This document shows, one piece after another, positions 43,828-52,944 of a stretch of DNA of 64,000 nt (positions are counted from its first letter, which is position 1; each line of letters opens with the position of its first letter). The translations under genes were made by a program, and so were the position numbers. Source of the DNA: Parapedobacter sp051400755 (GTDB lineage Bacteria > Bacteroidota > Bacteroidia > Sphingobacteriales > Sphingobacteriaceae); contig NZ_JBLFFL010000001.1 of the NCBI RefSeq assembly GCF_051400755.1, forward strand, positions 310,001 to 374,000, in the 5' to 3' direction. The notes beneath the pieces are model-generated. The model was not told the origin of the DNA, ran no database searches, and worked only from the letters and a program-made list of their open reading frames with translations.

Positions 43828-45513
43828 ATGAAAACCAAAAAAATAAATATAGCGCTGTTGCTCATCTCCATGGTCTGCGCCACAAGCTGTACAAAATTGG
43901 AGCAGGAGTGGTACGATCAAGTGGTGCCAGAAACCTTCTTCAAAAGCGAAAAAGACATAATGGCGGCCTTATACCGACCATTTACACACGGACGCTGGTA
44001 CCTAGGTGGAGATCGGTGGAAATTGCAGGAATATTCAGCTGACCAATTTGCCATCACTACTAAGGGAAGGCACTGGTATAATGGGGGGGAAAATGAACGG
44101 TATCACTACCACCGTTGGACCCCGGATGATAACTGGATATGGGAATCATGGCGAGGCACCCTGATGGGCGTAGCACTTGCACTCGACACTAAACAGGATT
44201 TGGAAAACGTTGATTATGAAGCGTTGGCACTCACCCAAGCGGACAAAGATGAACACCTCAATCAGTTGAATACACTTATCGCGTTCTTTTACATGCGAGG
44301 TCTTGACTACTTTGGCGGCATGCCTGTTTTTGAATCGTTGGATATTGAAGCGCCACCCCGGAATACGGATCAGGAGACATTCGATCATATCGAGCGTCTG
44401 TTGCTGGAGGCCATTGACAAATTGCCTGCAAAAGAAGCGGGACAACAAGAAGAAGGAGCGATGAAAAAAGCGGCGGCGGCAGCCATGCTGGCCCAACTGT
44501 ATTTTAATGCCGAAGCCTATATTGGCCAAGACCGTTTTGCAGATGCCGCGACTATATGCGAAGCTATCATCAACCAGGAATATGGGGCATACAGCCTCGA
44601 CCCTACTTGGTATGGGCCTCATTCGTTCAACAACGATTCCTCGCCGGAGATTATCTGGTCCATCCCTTCCGAGTTCAATTACCTGCAATACGATTGGTTC
44701 TACGCCGATTTTTACCACTACAATACGGCCCGATATTTTGATCTGGATGGGGGAGCTAATAATGGCGCACACCTGACACCCTCGTTGAAGCCCGATGGCA
44801 CATCTTATGCCAGTGATTTCAAGTTGGGAAGGCCTTACGGAAAATTCCACGATGAAGATCTGCGCAAAAAACCCTATCGGTATTTAGGCGGCGGTCAGTA
44901 TGAAGGTATGTTCATCGTCGGCGAACATCGTACCCCAACGGGCGAGCCGATAGTAGGCGGTGAGGAATATAATGGCCAGCTACTGGTCTTTGTAGACCAA
45001 GTGGCGCGTTTCAGTGAAGTCGGCCCGGGTGAAGAATATGCCTCCGTGGCTGAATTGCCTTCCAAAATGTCGGAAGGGGAAGAAAACACAGGAGTACGCC
45101 TGGTGAAAGTGCCCATGCCAAACAATGCGGAGATACGCCTGCGTTGGGGAGCTGATAATCCGGTGATCCGCCTCGCAGAGATCTATTACATGCTAGCCGA
45201 ATGCAGGCTGCGAGCGGGAGATGCCGCAGGGGCCGCAACCCTCATCAATCAAGTAAGGGCCCGTAACTTCGAGAATGCCGATCCGGATCCTGTTACGGCT
45301 GCCAACCTCGATGAATACCGGATGCTGGACGAATGGGGAATTGAATTTCTGGGTGAAGGTCGCAGACGTACCGACCTGATACGTTGGAATAAATTTACGA
45401 CAGATAGCTGGTGGGATCATGAGCCTTCAGACGACCACTTCAAACGGTTCCCAATTCCAACGCGGGCCATATCGGGCAACAACAACCTGGAGCAGAATCC
45501 TGGTTATGAATAG
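43828..45513 (+). CDS. SusD/RagB-family outer-membrane lipoprotein
   Basis: A 561-residue substrate-binding lipoprotein partner of the preceding SusC. I start it at the ATG at 43828 (MKTKKINIAL), lipobox CATSC with Cys21; an in-frame ATG 9 bases earlier is weaker. SusD marks: EQEWYDQVVPETFFKSEKDIMAALY, DYFGGMPVFESLDIEAP, IRLAEIYYMLAECRLRAGD, and EFLGEGRRRTDLIRWNKF, ending NNLEQNPGYE. The pair forms a two-gene unit ended by a strong terminator at 45525-45563. Confidence 0.95.
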   Translation: MKTKKINIALLLISMVCATSCTKLEQEWYDQVVPETFFKSEKDIMAALYRPFTHGRWYLGGDRWKLQEYSADQFAITTKGRHWYNGGENERYHYHRWTPDDNWIWESWRGTLMGVALALDTKQDLENVDYEALALTQADKDEHLNQLNTLIAFFYMRGLDYFGGMPVFESLDIEAPPRNTDQETFDHIERLLLEAIDKLPAKEAGQQEEGAMKKAAAAAMLAQLYFNAEAYIGQDRFADAATICEAIINQEYGAYSLDPTWYGPHSFNNDSSPEIIWSIPSEFNYLQYDWFYADFYHYNTARYFDLDGGANNGAHLTPSLKPDGTSYASDFKLGRPYGKFHDEDLRKKPYRYLGGGQYEGMFIVGEHRTPTGEPIVGGEEYNGQLLVFVDQVARFSEVGPGEEYASVAELPSKMSEGEENTGVRLVKVPMPNNAEIRLRWGADNPVIRLAEIYYMLAECRLRAGDAAGAATLINQVRARNFENADPDPVTAANLDEYRMLDEWGIEFLGEGRRRTDLIRWNKFTTDSWWDHEPSDDHFKRFPIPTRAISGNNNLEQNPGYE

Positions 45514-45524
45514 ATAGCGCTAAA

Positions 45525-45563
45525 AACAAGAAAGGCGCTCCTGAATCGGGCGCCTTTCTTGTT
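45525..45563 (+). terminator. Rho-independent terminator after the third SusCD pair
   Basis: A perfect 14-bp stem (left arm 45525-45538, right arm 45550-45563) with an 11-base loop. The stem core is AAAGGCGC/GCGCCTTT, and the right arm has a T-rich tail (TTTCTTGTT). Confidence 0.85.
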
Positions 45564-45568
45564 AATGT

Positions 45569-45623
45569 CCGTTTTGCGTCGGTATCTACACAATCGTTTG
45601 CGCAAATTACACAACCGTTTGCG
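45569..45623. repeat. three-copy CGTTTGCG repeat cluster upstream of the ECF sigma gene
   Basis: ACACAATCGTTTGCG (45588-45602) and ACACAACCGTTTGCG (45609-45623) are 15-base direct repeats with one mismatch, 21 bases apart. A looser copy CCGTTTTGCG lies at 45569-45578. The palindrome TTTGCGCAAA spans 45597-45606. The cluster sits between the terminator and the ECF sigma gene, so it may be a binding site for a regulator. Confidence 0.5.
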
Positions 45624-45750
45624 TTGCGGAATAAGTTGCAAAGCCGACGTGCTTTGGTTATCATTGGCCAGTACGCAACCCAATTATAAGCCATCCAACA
45701 AATTACGCTTAACAAATAAGGAGGGCCTAGTAGCGACGAAATGGTAAGAC

Positions 45751-46353
45751 ATGGAAAAGGACAAGCCGGAAGACCGCATGTTATGGCACCAAATTCAAAA
45801 TGGAAGTGTGGCTGCGTTTACCCAATTGGTCAACAGGTATAGCAATCCGCTGTACGGATACGGTATGCGTTTTTCACCTGACGAAGAGCTCGTGAGGGAT
45901 TGCATACAGGACGTTTTTCTGACCTTATGGAACCGAAAGGAACACCTGAGCGAGGTGTCCAATGCCAAGTTCTACTTGATGAAGGCGCTGCGGCAAAAAA
46001 TCATTCGCGAACTGCCCAAATGGCAACGGACGGCTTCTCTGAATAACATACCAATAGAGGAACTTTCTTTTGCCGTCGATTTCGAGGAAGAGGCCACGCT
46101 GCCGGGAGCCATCCGCGATAAAGTAAAATCCTACTTAGACCAGCTTTCGCCCCGTCAGAAAGAACTCTTGTACCTACGGTTCTATGAAAACCTGAAACAA
46201 GATAAAATCGCCGAGTTGATGGGAATCAGTCGGCAATCCAGCTATAATTTGCAGCACAATGCGCTGCTTGCCCTCCGAAAATTAATTGATTACGATTCAA
46301 TCGTAGCTTTAATTAGCCTCAGCTGCTTCTTTTTAGTCGCATTCTTTATTTAA
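45751..46353 (+). CDS. ECF RNA polymerase sigma factor with hydrophobic C-terminal tail
   Basis: A 200-residue ECF sigma factor, first gene of the fucosidase locus. Region 2 covers about 18-65 (DEELVRDCIQDVFLTLW) and region 4 about 130-178 (LSPRQKELLYLRFYENLKQDKI and AELMGISRQSSYNLQHNALL). The C-terminal residues 183-200 (SIVALISLSCFFLVAFFI) form a hydrophobic stretch long enough to sit in a membrane, which is unusual for a sigma factor. It is followed 84 bases later by its FecR and then by an STN-bearing SusC, the classic trans-envelope signalling order. It probably turns on the downstream susC operon. Confidence 0.93.
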   Translation: MEKDKPEDRMLWHQIQNGSVAAFTQLVNRYSNPLYGYGMRFSPDEELVRDCIQDVFLTLWNRKEHLSEVSNAKFYLMKALRQKIIRELPKWQRTASLNNIPIEELSFAVDFEEEATLPGAIRDKVKSYLDQLSPRQKELLYLRFYENLKQDKIAELMGISRQSSYNLQHNALLALRKLIDYDSIVALISLSCFFLVAFFI

Positions 46354-46437
46354 AGTTAATATTTTTTTGCTTTTTCTTATGTGCTATGGGTAGATTTTGA
46401 ATTTACTTGCCTCTATATTGAAAAACATAGAGCAGAA

Positions 46438-47574
46438 GTGAAAAAATACGCATCTTACCAAATTGATGACTTTCTTAAAGACGATTTCTTTGTCGATTGG
46501 GTATTGACACCTACTCCGGCATCTGAAAATCACTGGAACGAGGTATTCTATAGTTTCCCGACCGTCATTCCAGCCGCAGAAGAAGCAAAAAAAATCCTCC
46601 TTGCCGTACACATCAAGCCCAGTAACCAAATACCGAGCCGCCTGCAAGAAGCCATCGTCGCTCATGTCACAGCCCAACTCGATGATGCTCCGGAATCGCC
46701 AAGACGGAAAAAGTGGTTGTTCCAATACCACTGGTGGTGGATGACCGCAGCCTGTTTGGTGCTTGGGATCGTATGGTTCACGGATGTGGGTAATCACCTA
46801 ACGATGGCTGAAAGTTCTGGCTTGGTATACCGGCAAGTGGGCAATAATACCAGCCAGCAAAAAATCGCCAACACCTCGGATAAACCGCTACTGCTGCTCT
46901 TGCCTGACAATTCAACTGTGGTGCTCGACCCCAAGTCACATATCATTTACAACGCCTATACGTTTGCGGCAAACCGGCAAGTTTTCCTCGATGGAGAAGC
47001 CTTTTTCGAAGTACAGGCACAGGAAAACAAGCCCTTTTTCGTTAAAACCAATCACCTCATTGCCCGAGTGGTGGGCACCAGCTTCCGCGTACGGGCATCT
47101 GATGAACCGACGGAATGCCGGGTCATCGTGAGCACGGGGTTGGTAGAGGTGCAAAAAGTAGGTGCCGCCGAACCGGAATTGACAAGATCTTTCGATCACA
47201 TAAACGCCCCGTTGCCGGTCGCGGCTAACGAGGAAGCCCTGTTCGATGCATCGCAAAACCGCCTTATGCGTGAAACCCTATCCCAAGAGACGGATCTATC
47301 CAAAGAAGCGGTTGGCGAACTGTTCAATTTCCGGTCGACCCCATTGAAAACCGTACTGGCCACGCTTGGCCAACGGTACCGGGTGACCATCACCATCCAG
47401 GATGCAGTCCTGACCGAACGCACCATTACCGCCTCGCTAAGCGACCTCCACCTGTACGAAAAGCTCGACCTCATCAGCAAGGCCGCAGAAGCAAATTACC
47501 AAATCGTAGACGGGAAAATCCTGTTCTATGCGGATAATAACACGAATCTCCTAAATGATGACTATGATAAATGA
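46438..47574 (+). CDS. FecR-family anti-sigma factor
   Basis: An inner-membrane anti-sigma factor of about 378 residues. No ATG exists in frame at the 5' end; I choose the GTG at 46438 (MKKYASYQID), and an upstream GTG at 46381 is an alternative. A cytoplasmic part of about 95 residues is followed by a membrane segment at about 99-118 (WWWMTAACLVLGIVWF), then the FecR domain (LLLLPDNSTVVLDPKSHIIYN and VFLDGEAFFEVQAQE) and a C-terminal DUF4974-like domain (FNFRSTPLKTVLATLGQRY). It should receive the STN signal from the SusC encoded next. Confidence 0.9.
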   Translation: MKKYASYQIDDFLKDDFFVDWVLTPTPASENHWNEVFYSFPTVIPAAEEAKKILLAVHIKPSNQIPSRLQEAIVAHVTAQLDDAPESPRRKKWLFQYHWWWMTAACLVLGIVWFTDVGNHLTMAESSGLVYRQVGNNTSQQKIANTSDKPLLLLLPDNSTVVLDPKSHIIYNAYTFAANRQVFLDGEAFFEVQAQENKPFFVKTNHLIARVVGTSFRVRASDEPTECRVIVSTGLVEVQKVGAAEPELTRSFDHINAPLPVAANEEALFDASQNRLMRETLSQETDLSKEAVGELFNFRSTPLKTVLATLGQRYRVTITIQDAVLTERTITASLSDLHLYEKLDLISKAAEANYQIVDGKILFYADNNTNLLNDDYDK

Positions 47575-47638
47575 TGACTGAATGATGATCCCATAAACCG
47601 CCGGCAATGCCTGATGCATCACCGACGATTGAATTACT

Positions 47639-47687
47639 ATCCTTTTCCGCTCGTGAAGAATTGGCCGTTCCGATGAGCGGAAAGGAT
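47639..47687 (+). promoter_or_regulatory. intergenic hairpin between fecR and susC
   Basis: An inverted repeat pairs ATCCTTTTCCGCTC (47639-47652) with GAGCGGAAAGGAT (47675-47687), with one unpaired base and a 22-base loop. It lies in the 150-base gap before the STN-type susC. It could be a transcript-end or leader structure; no T-run follows. Confidence 0.45.
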
Positions 47688-47724
47688 GTTCCGTTAAATC
47701 TTGAAAAATCTAACAACCAAAAGT

Positions 47725-50700
47725 ATGAAAAAAAGACCAACGCTACTAATCATCATGAGAATTAGCACGTTACAAATACTATTTCTAACCCTGTTGGTTG
47801 CCACAGGCTTGGCAAACGACACCCGTGCGCAAGGCGTATTGAAAAAGAGTGCCACGCTAGCGGGAAGCACGCAATCTATCAGCAGTTTGCTGGAGACCAT
47901 GGAGAAGGCATATGGTGTCACGTTTGTGTACAGCCCTGAGCTGATCCATGCAGAGCAGTCCACCGGATTGCCTACCAGGGAATATACGCTTTCAGAAGCC
48001 TTGCAACACGTGTTGGGCCCGTTGCGCATCACCTACGAAGTGGTGGGCAAAAATATCGTCCTCAACCGGATGCGGCCCCTCGCCCAAACGCAAACGGAGG
48101 TGCGTGGCCGCGTGCTCGATGCCACCGGAACACCGCTTGCCGGTGTCTCCGTGACGGAAAAAGATACACGCAATGGTGCGGTGACCAACGAGGATGGGGA
48201 ATTTGCCATGACGGTGAGCGAGGCCACAGCAATATTGCGGTTCAGTTACGTCGGCTATATCACGCAGGAAGTACCCGTCGGCACTGGCCAGCTGGACATT
48301 GTGCTCGACGAAGATCTGGCAAGCCTCGAAGAAGTGGTCGTGGTGGGTTTCGGTACGCAGAAAAAGACCCACCTTACCGGCGCTGTGAGCCAGATCACGG
48401 CCAAGGAGCTGGAAGCGCGGCCCGTGACCAACATGGGACAGGCCCTGCAAGGGTTGATTCCTAACCTGAACATAACCATCCCCACTGGGAATCCGAATTA
48501 TACACCTGGGTTGAACGTGCGGGGCGGAACCACCTTTTCGGGTGGGGCCATGGTCAACGGCAGCCCCTTGGTGTTGGTGGACGGCATTGAGATGGACATC
48601 AACCAACTAAACCCCGAAGACATCGAGAACGTGTCTGTACTGAAAGACGCCGCATCGGCCGCCATATACGGTGCCCGCGCCGCCTTCGGCGTGATGCTGG
48701 TGACCACAAAAAAGGGCACAAAAAACAACCGGGCGCAGGTCACCTATAGCGGATCGGCCCAATGGAACAGGCCCTCGCATGTGCCCAATCAACTCGACGC
48801 CTTTACCATTCAGGATGCGGCCATCAAAGCTGTGGAGATGCGAAACGAAACGCCTTCGCAGGATATGTATGACAAACTGGAAGCCATCCGCCTGCACATG
48901 GAAAACCCGAGCCAATATCCCAGCTACTTCATGAACGGAGAAGAAATTGTTTGGGTGGGCAATACTCGCCCCTACGAAGAGTCGGTACGCGATGCCTCGC
49001 CGTTGCAAAAGCATAACATCAACCTATCCGGCGGTACAGAAAAGACGTCATACTACGCCTCCTTGGGTTACATGGGTCAGGAAGGGTTATACAAGATCAA
49101 TACCGACAAATACCAGCGTTTCAACGCCCTGCTCAACCTGAACTCGCGGGTCACCGACTGGTTCGATATGGAATACCGCACCTCGTTCAACACCACCACT
49201 TATACCGAACCGGTAAACCCCGCGGGAAAAGGGGGATGGTGGGGGGCTATGTCGCAGGAACCTTACCGGAACATCAATATGCCGATCATGACGCCCGCCG
49301 ACTCGCCTGTGGGCGAAATGTACACGGACAATATCCTGTCTTTCATGGACTACGGTTCCCGGAATGGCGAACGGGAAGAAACGATGATATTGGGTGCATC
49401 TCCCATCATCCGGCCGCTCAAGGGATGGAAAATCCAGGCGGACATTACCTATAAACGGTACAGCTTCAACCGTAAACAATCCGTGCCGGAGCTGCTCCGC
49501 ATTGATAATCGTTGGAATGCACCCACCAATGCGCATACCAATCCGACCTATGTGCAACGTTGGAAGGAGGACTCAGATCATTACCTGATCAACGCGTATA
49601 CCGACTATACATTTTCGCTGAAGGAGGCGCATAACTTTTACGGGCTGGCTGGCTTCAGCCAGGAGTGGTACGTATATGACTATCTTGGCGGACGGGGCGA
49701 GGGTATCCTGAGCCCGAGCATCCCCGTCATTCAGCAGACCCTGGGCAATGAATATGCCTATGATTCCGAATCCCATTGGGCTATCCGGAGCGGGTTCTAT
49801 CGCTTCAACTATGACTATAAGGGCAAGTACCTGTTTGAGTCCAACGGGCGGTACGATGGCTCATCGCGTTTTCCCAAAGACCGTCGTTTCAAGCTCTTCC
49901 CGGGGGTATCGGCCGGTTGGCGCATTAGCGAAGAAAACTTCTTCGCTGGCATTAAGCATGTGGTCAACGATCTTAAATTCAGCGCCTCCTACGGTAGTCT
50001 GGGAAACCAGAATGTATCATACTATATTTACATTCCCACCTACGGATCGATCGCCCAGGTGCAGCATATTTTTAGCGATTTCCGGCCCTTGGGTATCACC
50101 CCTCCCGGACTGGTGGATGCCGACCTGACCTGGGAAACGGCCACCACGCTCAATTTCCGGACGGATATGACGCTGTTCAACCGGCTCGGCGTGACATTCG
50201 ACTGGTATCACCGCAAGACCACGGATATTCTCATCGCTGGCGATAAATTGCCGGCCGTGCTGGGTGCCGCTGCGCCTACCAGAAACTCCGGCATTATGAG
50301 CACCAAGGGCTTCGAGATCGAGGCAAAGTGGCGTGACGCCCTTGATAACGGATTCCGGTATGATGTTGCGTTCAACGTGGGTGACGCCATGAGTGAAGTG
50401 GTCTCCTTTGACGGCAACCCCAATAACTTGTTGAATTCGCTGTATGTAGGACAAAAGGCAGGCGAGCTATGGGGGTATGAAACCTATGGCCTCTTCCAGA
50501 GTCAGGAAGAAATCGACGGCGCACCCAGTCAGAATAAGCTGAACTCGGGCGTTTGGTATCCAGGCGATGTCCGCTTTGTGGACCTGAATGGCGACGAGGA
50601 GATCAGCTCCGGAGCCAGTACCCTAGCCGATCCGGGTGATCGCCGCATCATCGGCAACTCCACGCCGCGTTTCCGGTTCGGTCTCAACATGAATGCTGCG

Positions 50701-51126
50701 TGGAAAAACTTCGACGTCAACGTGTTCTTCCAAGGGGTGGGCAAGCGCGATTACTGGATCGGCAGCAACCTACTCTGGGGTGCCACAAACGGCGGGGTCG
50801 GCACGTGGGAAATCTACGATCAATCGTGGACACCCGAGCGCACCAATGCTTTCTACCCGGCCTATGGCGGCAAATCGACCAACGTCACGACGCAAACCCG
50901 CTACTTACAGAACGCGGCCTACATCCGGATGAAAAACCTGTCCATCGGCTACACACTGCCCGAATCGTTGAGCCGCAAAGCGAGCATCAGCAGGGCCCGG
51001 CTGTATGCCGCGGGGTTGAATCTCTGGGAATATACCAAGGTACCCGAGGTATTCGATCCCGAGATGATGAGCGCCGATTATCCGATGCTCCGGTCACTGT
51101 CACTGGGATTGCATGTAACTTTTTAA
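47725..51126 (+). CDS. SusC/RagA-family TonB-linked transporter with STN signalling domain
   Basis: An 1133-residue transporter from the ATG at 47725 (MKKRPTLLII); an upstream TTG is unlikely. After the signal peptide (ending TRAQ) comes an STN domain, about residues 50-110 (SISSLLETMEKAYGVTFVYSPEL), which contacts FecR in the periplasm. A carboxypeptidase-like domain (VRGRVLDATGTPLAGVSVTE), the box SLEEVVVVGFGTQKKTHLTG, the plug and the barrel follow, ending LGLHVTF. It belongs to the ECF/FecR system upstream and shares an operon with susD and the fucosidase. Confidence 0.96.
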   Translation: MKKRPTLLIIMRISTLQILFLTLLVATGLANDTRAQGVLKKSATLAGSTQSISSLLETMEKAYGVTFVYSPELIHAEQSTGLPTREYTLSEALQHVLGPLRITYEVVGKNIVLNRMRPLAQTQTEVRGRVLDATGTPLAGVSVTEKDTRNGAVTNEDGEFAMTVSEATAILRFSYVGYITQEVPVGTGQLDIVLDEDLASLEEVVVVGFGTQKKTHLTGAVSQITAKELEARPVTNMGQALQGLIPNLNITIPTGNPNYTPGLNVRGGTTFSGGAMVNGSPLVLVDGIEMDINQLNPEDIENVSVLKDAASAAIYGARAAFGVMLVTTKKGTKNNRAQVTYSGSAQWNRPSHVPNQLDAFTIQDAAIKAVEMRNETPSQDMYDKLEAIRLHMENPSQYPSYFMNGEEIVWVGNTRPYEESVRDASPLQKHNINLSGGTEKTSYYASLGYMGQEGLYKINTDKYQRFNALLNLNSRVTDWFDMEYRTSFNTTTYTEPVNPAGKGGWWGAMSQEPYRNINMPIMTPADSPVGEMYTDNILSFMDYGSRNGEREETMILGASPIIRPLKGWKIQADITYKRYSFNRKQSVPELLRIDNRWNAPTNAHTNPTYVQRWKEDSDHYLINAYTDYTFSLKEAHNFYGLAGFSQEWYVYDYLGGRGEGILSPSIPVIQQTLGNEYAYDSESHWAIRSGFYRFNYDYKGKYLFESNGRYDGSSRFPKDRRFKLFPGVSAGWRISEENFFAGIKHVVNDLKFSASYGSLGNQNVSYYIYIPTYGSIAQVQHIFSDFRPLGITPPGLVDADLTWETATTLNFRTDMTLFNRLGVTFDWYHRKTTDILIAGDKLPAVLGAAAPTRNSGIMSTKGFEIEAKWRDALDNGFRYDVAFNVGDAMSEVVSFDGNPNNLLNSLYVGQKAGELWGYETYGLFQSQEEIDGAPSQNKLNSGVWYPGDVRFVDLNGDEEISSGASTLADPGDRRIIGNSTPRFRFGLNMNAAWKNFDVNVFFQGVGKRDYWIGSNLLWGATNGGVGTWEIYDQSWTPERTNAFYPAYGGKSTNVTTQTRYLQNAAYIRMKNLSIGYTLPESLSRKASISRARLYAAGLNLWEYTKVPEVFDPEMMSADYPMLRSLSLGLHVTF

Positions 51127-51150
51127 GTGATAACCATCAAACATTCAGCA

Positions 51151-52932
51151 ATGAAATCATTCAAGCTATTCATCATAAGTCTTTCGACGCTAATGGGCGT
51201 CTCGTGTAATAACGACTTCCTCGAACGTTACCCACTGGATCAGGTAAACGATCAGAATTTCTGGCGGTCTGAGCAAGACCTCGAATTATTCAACAACAAC
51301 TTCTACGCCACATACATCCAAGGATTCGGCTATGACTGGCAGGATGGCCGTGTCCAACCTTATGACTATAATGTGGCTACTATTGTCTACGGTGATGTCA
51401 TCACGGACAATGCGGCGCCGAACGCTTACTCGAGAGTGGCCGCCAATCAATATAACGGCCATATCTCGGGCGGCAGTGGCAGCGGGGGTTGGGGCTGGGG
51501 CAATGTTCGCTCCCTCAATTATTTCCTGGAAAACTACCGGCGCGGCGATGTTCCCGAAGACGTCCAAAACCTGTACGCCGGTGAGGTGCATTTTTTCAAA
51601 GCGTTTGAATATTTCGAGAAGGTCAAGCTGTTCGGCGATGTCCCCTGGATCAGCAAGGTGCTCCAAACGGATTCGCCGGAGCTGCTAGCGCCACGGACGC
51701 CGCGGGCCGAGGTGATCGATTCCATTCTGGTCTCCCTAGATAAGGCCATCGAGTGGCTCCCCGCCAAAGGAGCCGAAAAATCGGGCCGGATCAATAAAGA
51801 CGTCGCCTACCACCTCAAGGCCAGGGTATGCCTGTATGAGGGTACCCGGCGCAAGTACCACCCCGAGATGGGTCTCGATGGCACCGAATTGCTCCGGCAG
51901 TGCGCGGCCAGCTGCGAATACCTCATGGGGCAAGGCTATGCCCTGTATTCCACAGGTGATACAGCTTCAGACTACAATAGCCTCTTTGCACAATACAGCT
52001 ATGCGGGAAATCCAGAGGTCATCCTGTGGAAGGAATACTCAGCCGCGTTGAACCTCGGGGCTGCCTTCAGCCGGTACTATGCGCAAAACCTACGTCATCA
52101 ACATGGTGCTACGCGGAGCCTGGTAGATGAGTACCTCTGCATCGACGGACTACCCATCTCCAGCAGCCCGTTGTATTTGGGTGATGATTCCATCCAGGTG
52201 GAATTGCAGAATCGCGACCCTCGCCTCCCGCAGACCATCTGCAATTTTGGGGAGTATGCGCTGGCATCGCATGTGTCAGGCTCGGGCAATGCGCCGAAAC
52301 CCAATATCCCCGGGCTCAGCGGCAACAAATGCCCGACAGGCTATCGCGTAGCCAAGTGGTTCTTGGATGATCCGGCCGATTGGGATCGTGTCACCTTGGG
52401 TGAGCAGGCTGCTGTCGTCTACCGGTATGCTGAGGTGTTGCTCAACTATGCTGAAGCTAAATATGAGCTCGGCGAGGGTACGCAAGATGTGATTGACCGA
52501 ACGATCAACTTGATCCGTGCCCGTACCGGCATGCCTGCCCTTGATATTGCCAATATCGCCGCCGACCCCACGCTCGACCAGCAGTATACACAGTATTGCG
52601 ACTATGTGCCCTCGCCTCTCCTGCGCGAGATCCGTCGGGAGCGCAGGATCGAATTTGCATTCGAAAACTTCCGCTGGGATGACCTCATGCGCTGGAAAGC
52701 CGGGCGCTTCCTGGAAATTCCCGTTGAGGGCATCACATTTGTACAGGAGCAATTTCCCGCTGTACGGGTTGGGCAGGATGTCTTCCTCAGTGAAGATGGG
52801 CGCATCATGCCGTATTTTCAGACCTTGCCCGATGGGCGGATATTTGATGACCGTCAATATCTTTTCCCCATTCCAGTTGAAGATTTGGTGTTGAACACGA
52901 ATCTTGTACAGAACCCGGGCTGGGAGCAATGA
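51151..52932 (+). CDS. SusD/RagB-family outer-membrane lipoprotein
   Basis: A 593-residue lipoprotein starting at the ATG at 51151 (MKSFKLFIIS), lipobox MGVSC, Cys19. SusD marks are DFLERYPLDQVNDQNFWRSEQD, EVHFFKAFEYFEKVKLFGDVPWI, YRYAEVLLNYAEAKYELGEG and REIRRERRIEFAFENFRWDDL, ending NLVQNPGWEQ. It lies 24 bases after susC and 12 bases before the fucosidase gene. With the enzyme next to it, a fucosylated glycan is the likely ligand. Confidence 0.95.
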   Translation: MKSFKLFIISLSTLMGVSCNNDFLERYPLDQVNDQNFWRSEQDLELFNNNFYATYIQGFGYDWQDGRVQPYDYNVATIVYGDVITDNAAPNAYSRVAANQYNGHISGGSGSGGWGWGNVRSLNYFLENYRRGDVPEDVQNLYAGEVHFFKAFEYFEKVKLFGDVPWISKVLQTDSPELLAPRTPRAEVIDSILVSLDKAIEWLPAKGAEKSGRINKDVAYHLKARVCLYEGTRRKYHPEMGLDGTELLRQCAASCEYLMGQGYALYSTGDTASDYNSLFAQYSYAGNPEVILWKEYSAALNLGAAFSRYYAQNLRHQHGATRSLVDEYLCIDGLPISSSPLYLGDDSIQVELQNRDPRLPQTICNFGEYALASHVSGSGNAPKPNIPGLSGNKCPTGYRVAKWFLDDPADWDRVTLGEQAAVVYRYAEVLLNYAEAKYELGEGTQDVIDRTINLIRARTGMPALDIANIAADPTLDQQYTQYCDYVPSPLLREIRRERRIEFAFENFRWDDLMRWKAGRFLEIPVEGITFVQEQFPAVRVGQDVFLSEDGRIMPYFQTLPDGRIFDDRQYLFPIPVEDLVLNTNLVQNPGWEQ

Positions 52933-52944
52933 GTTGAACCCACA

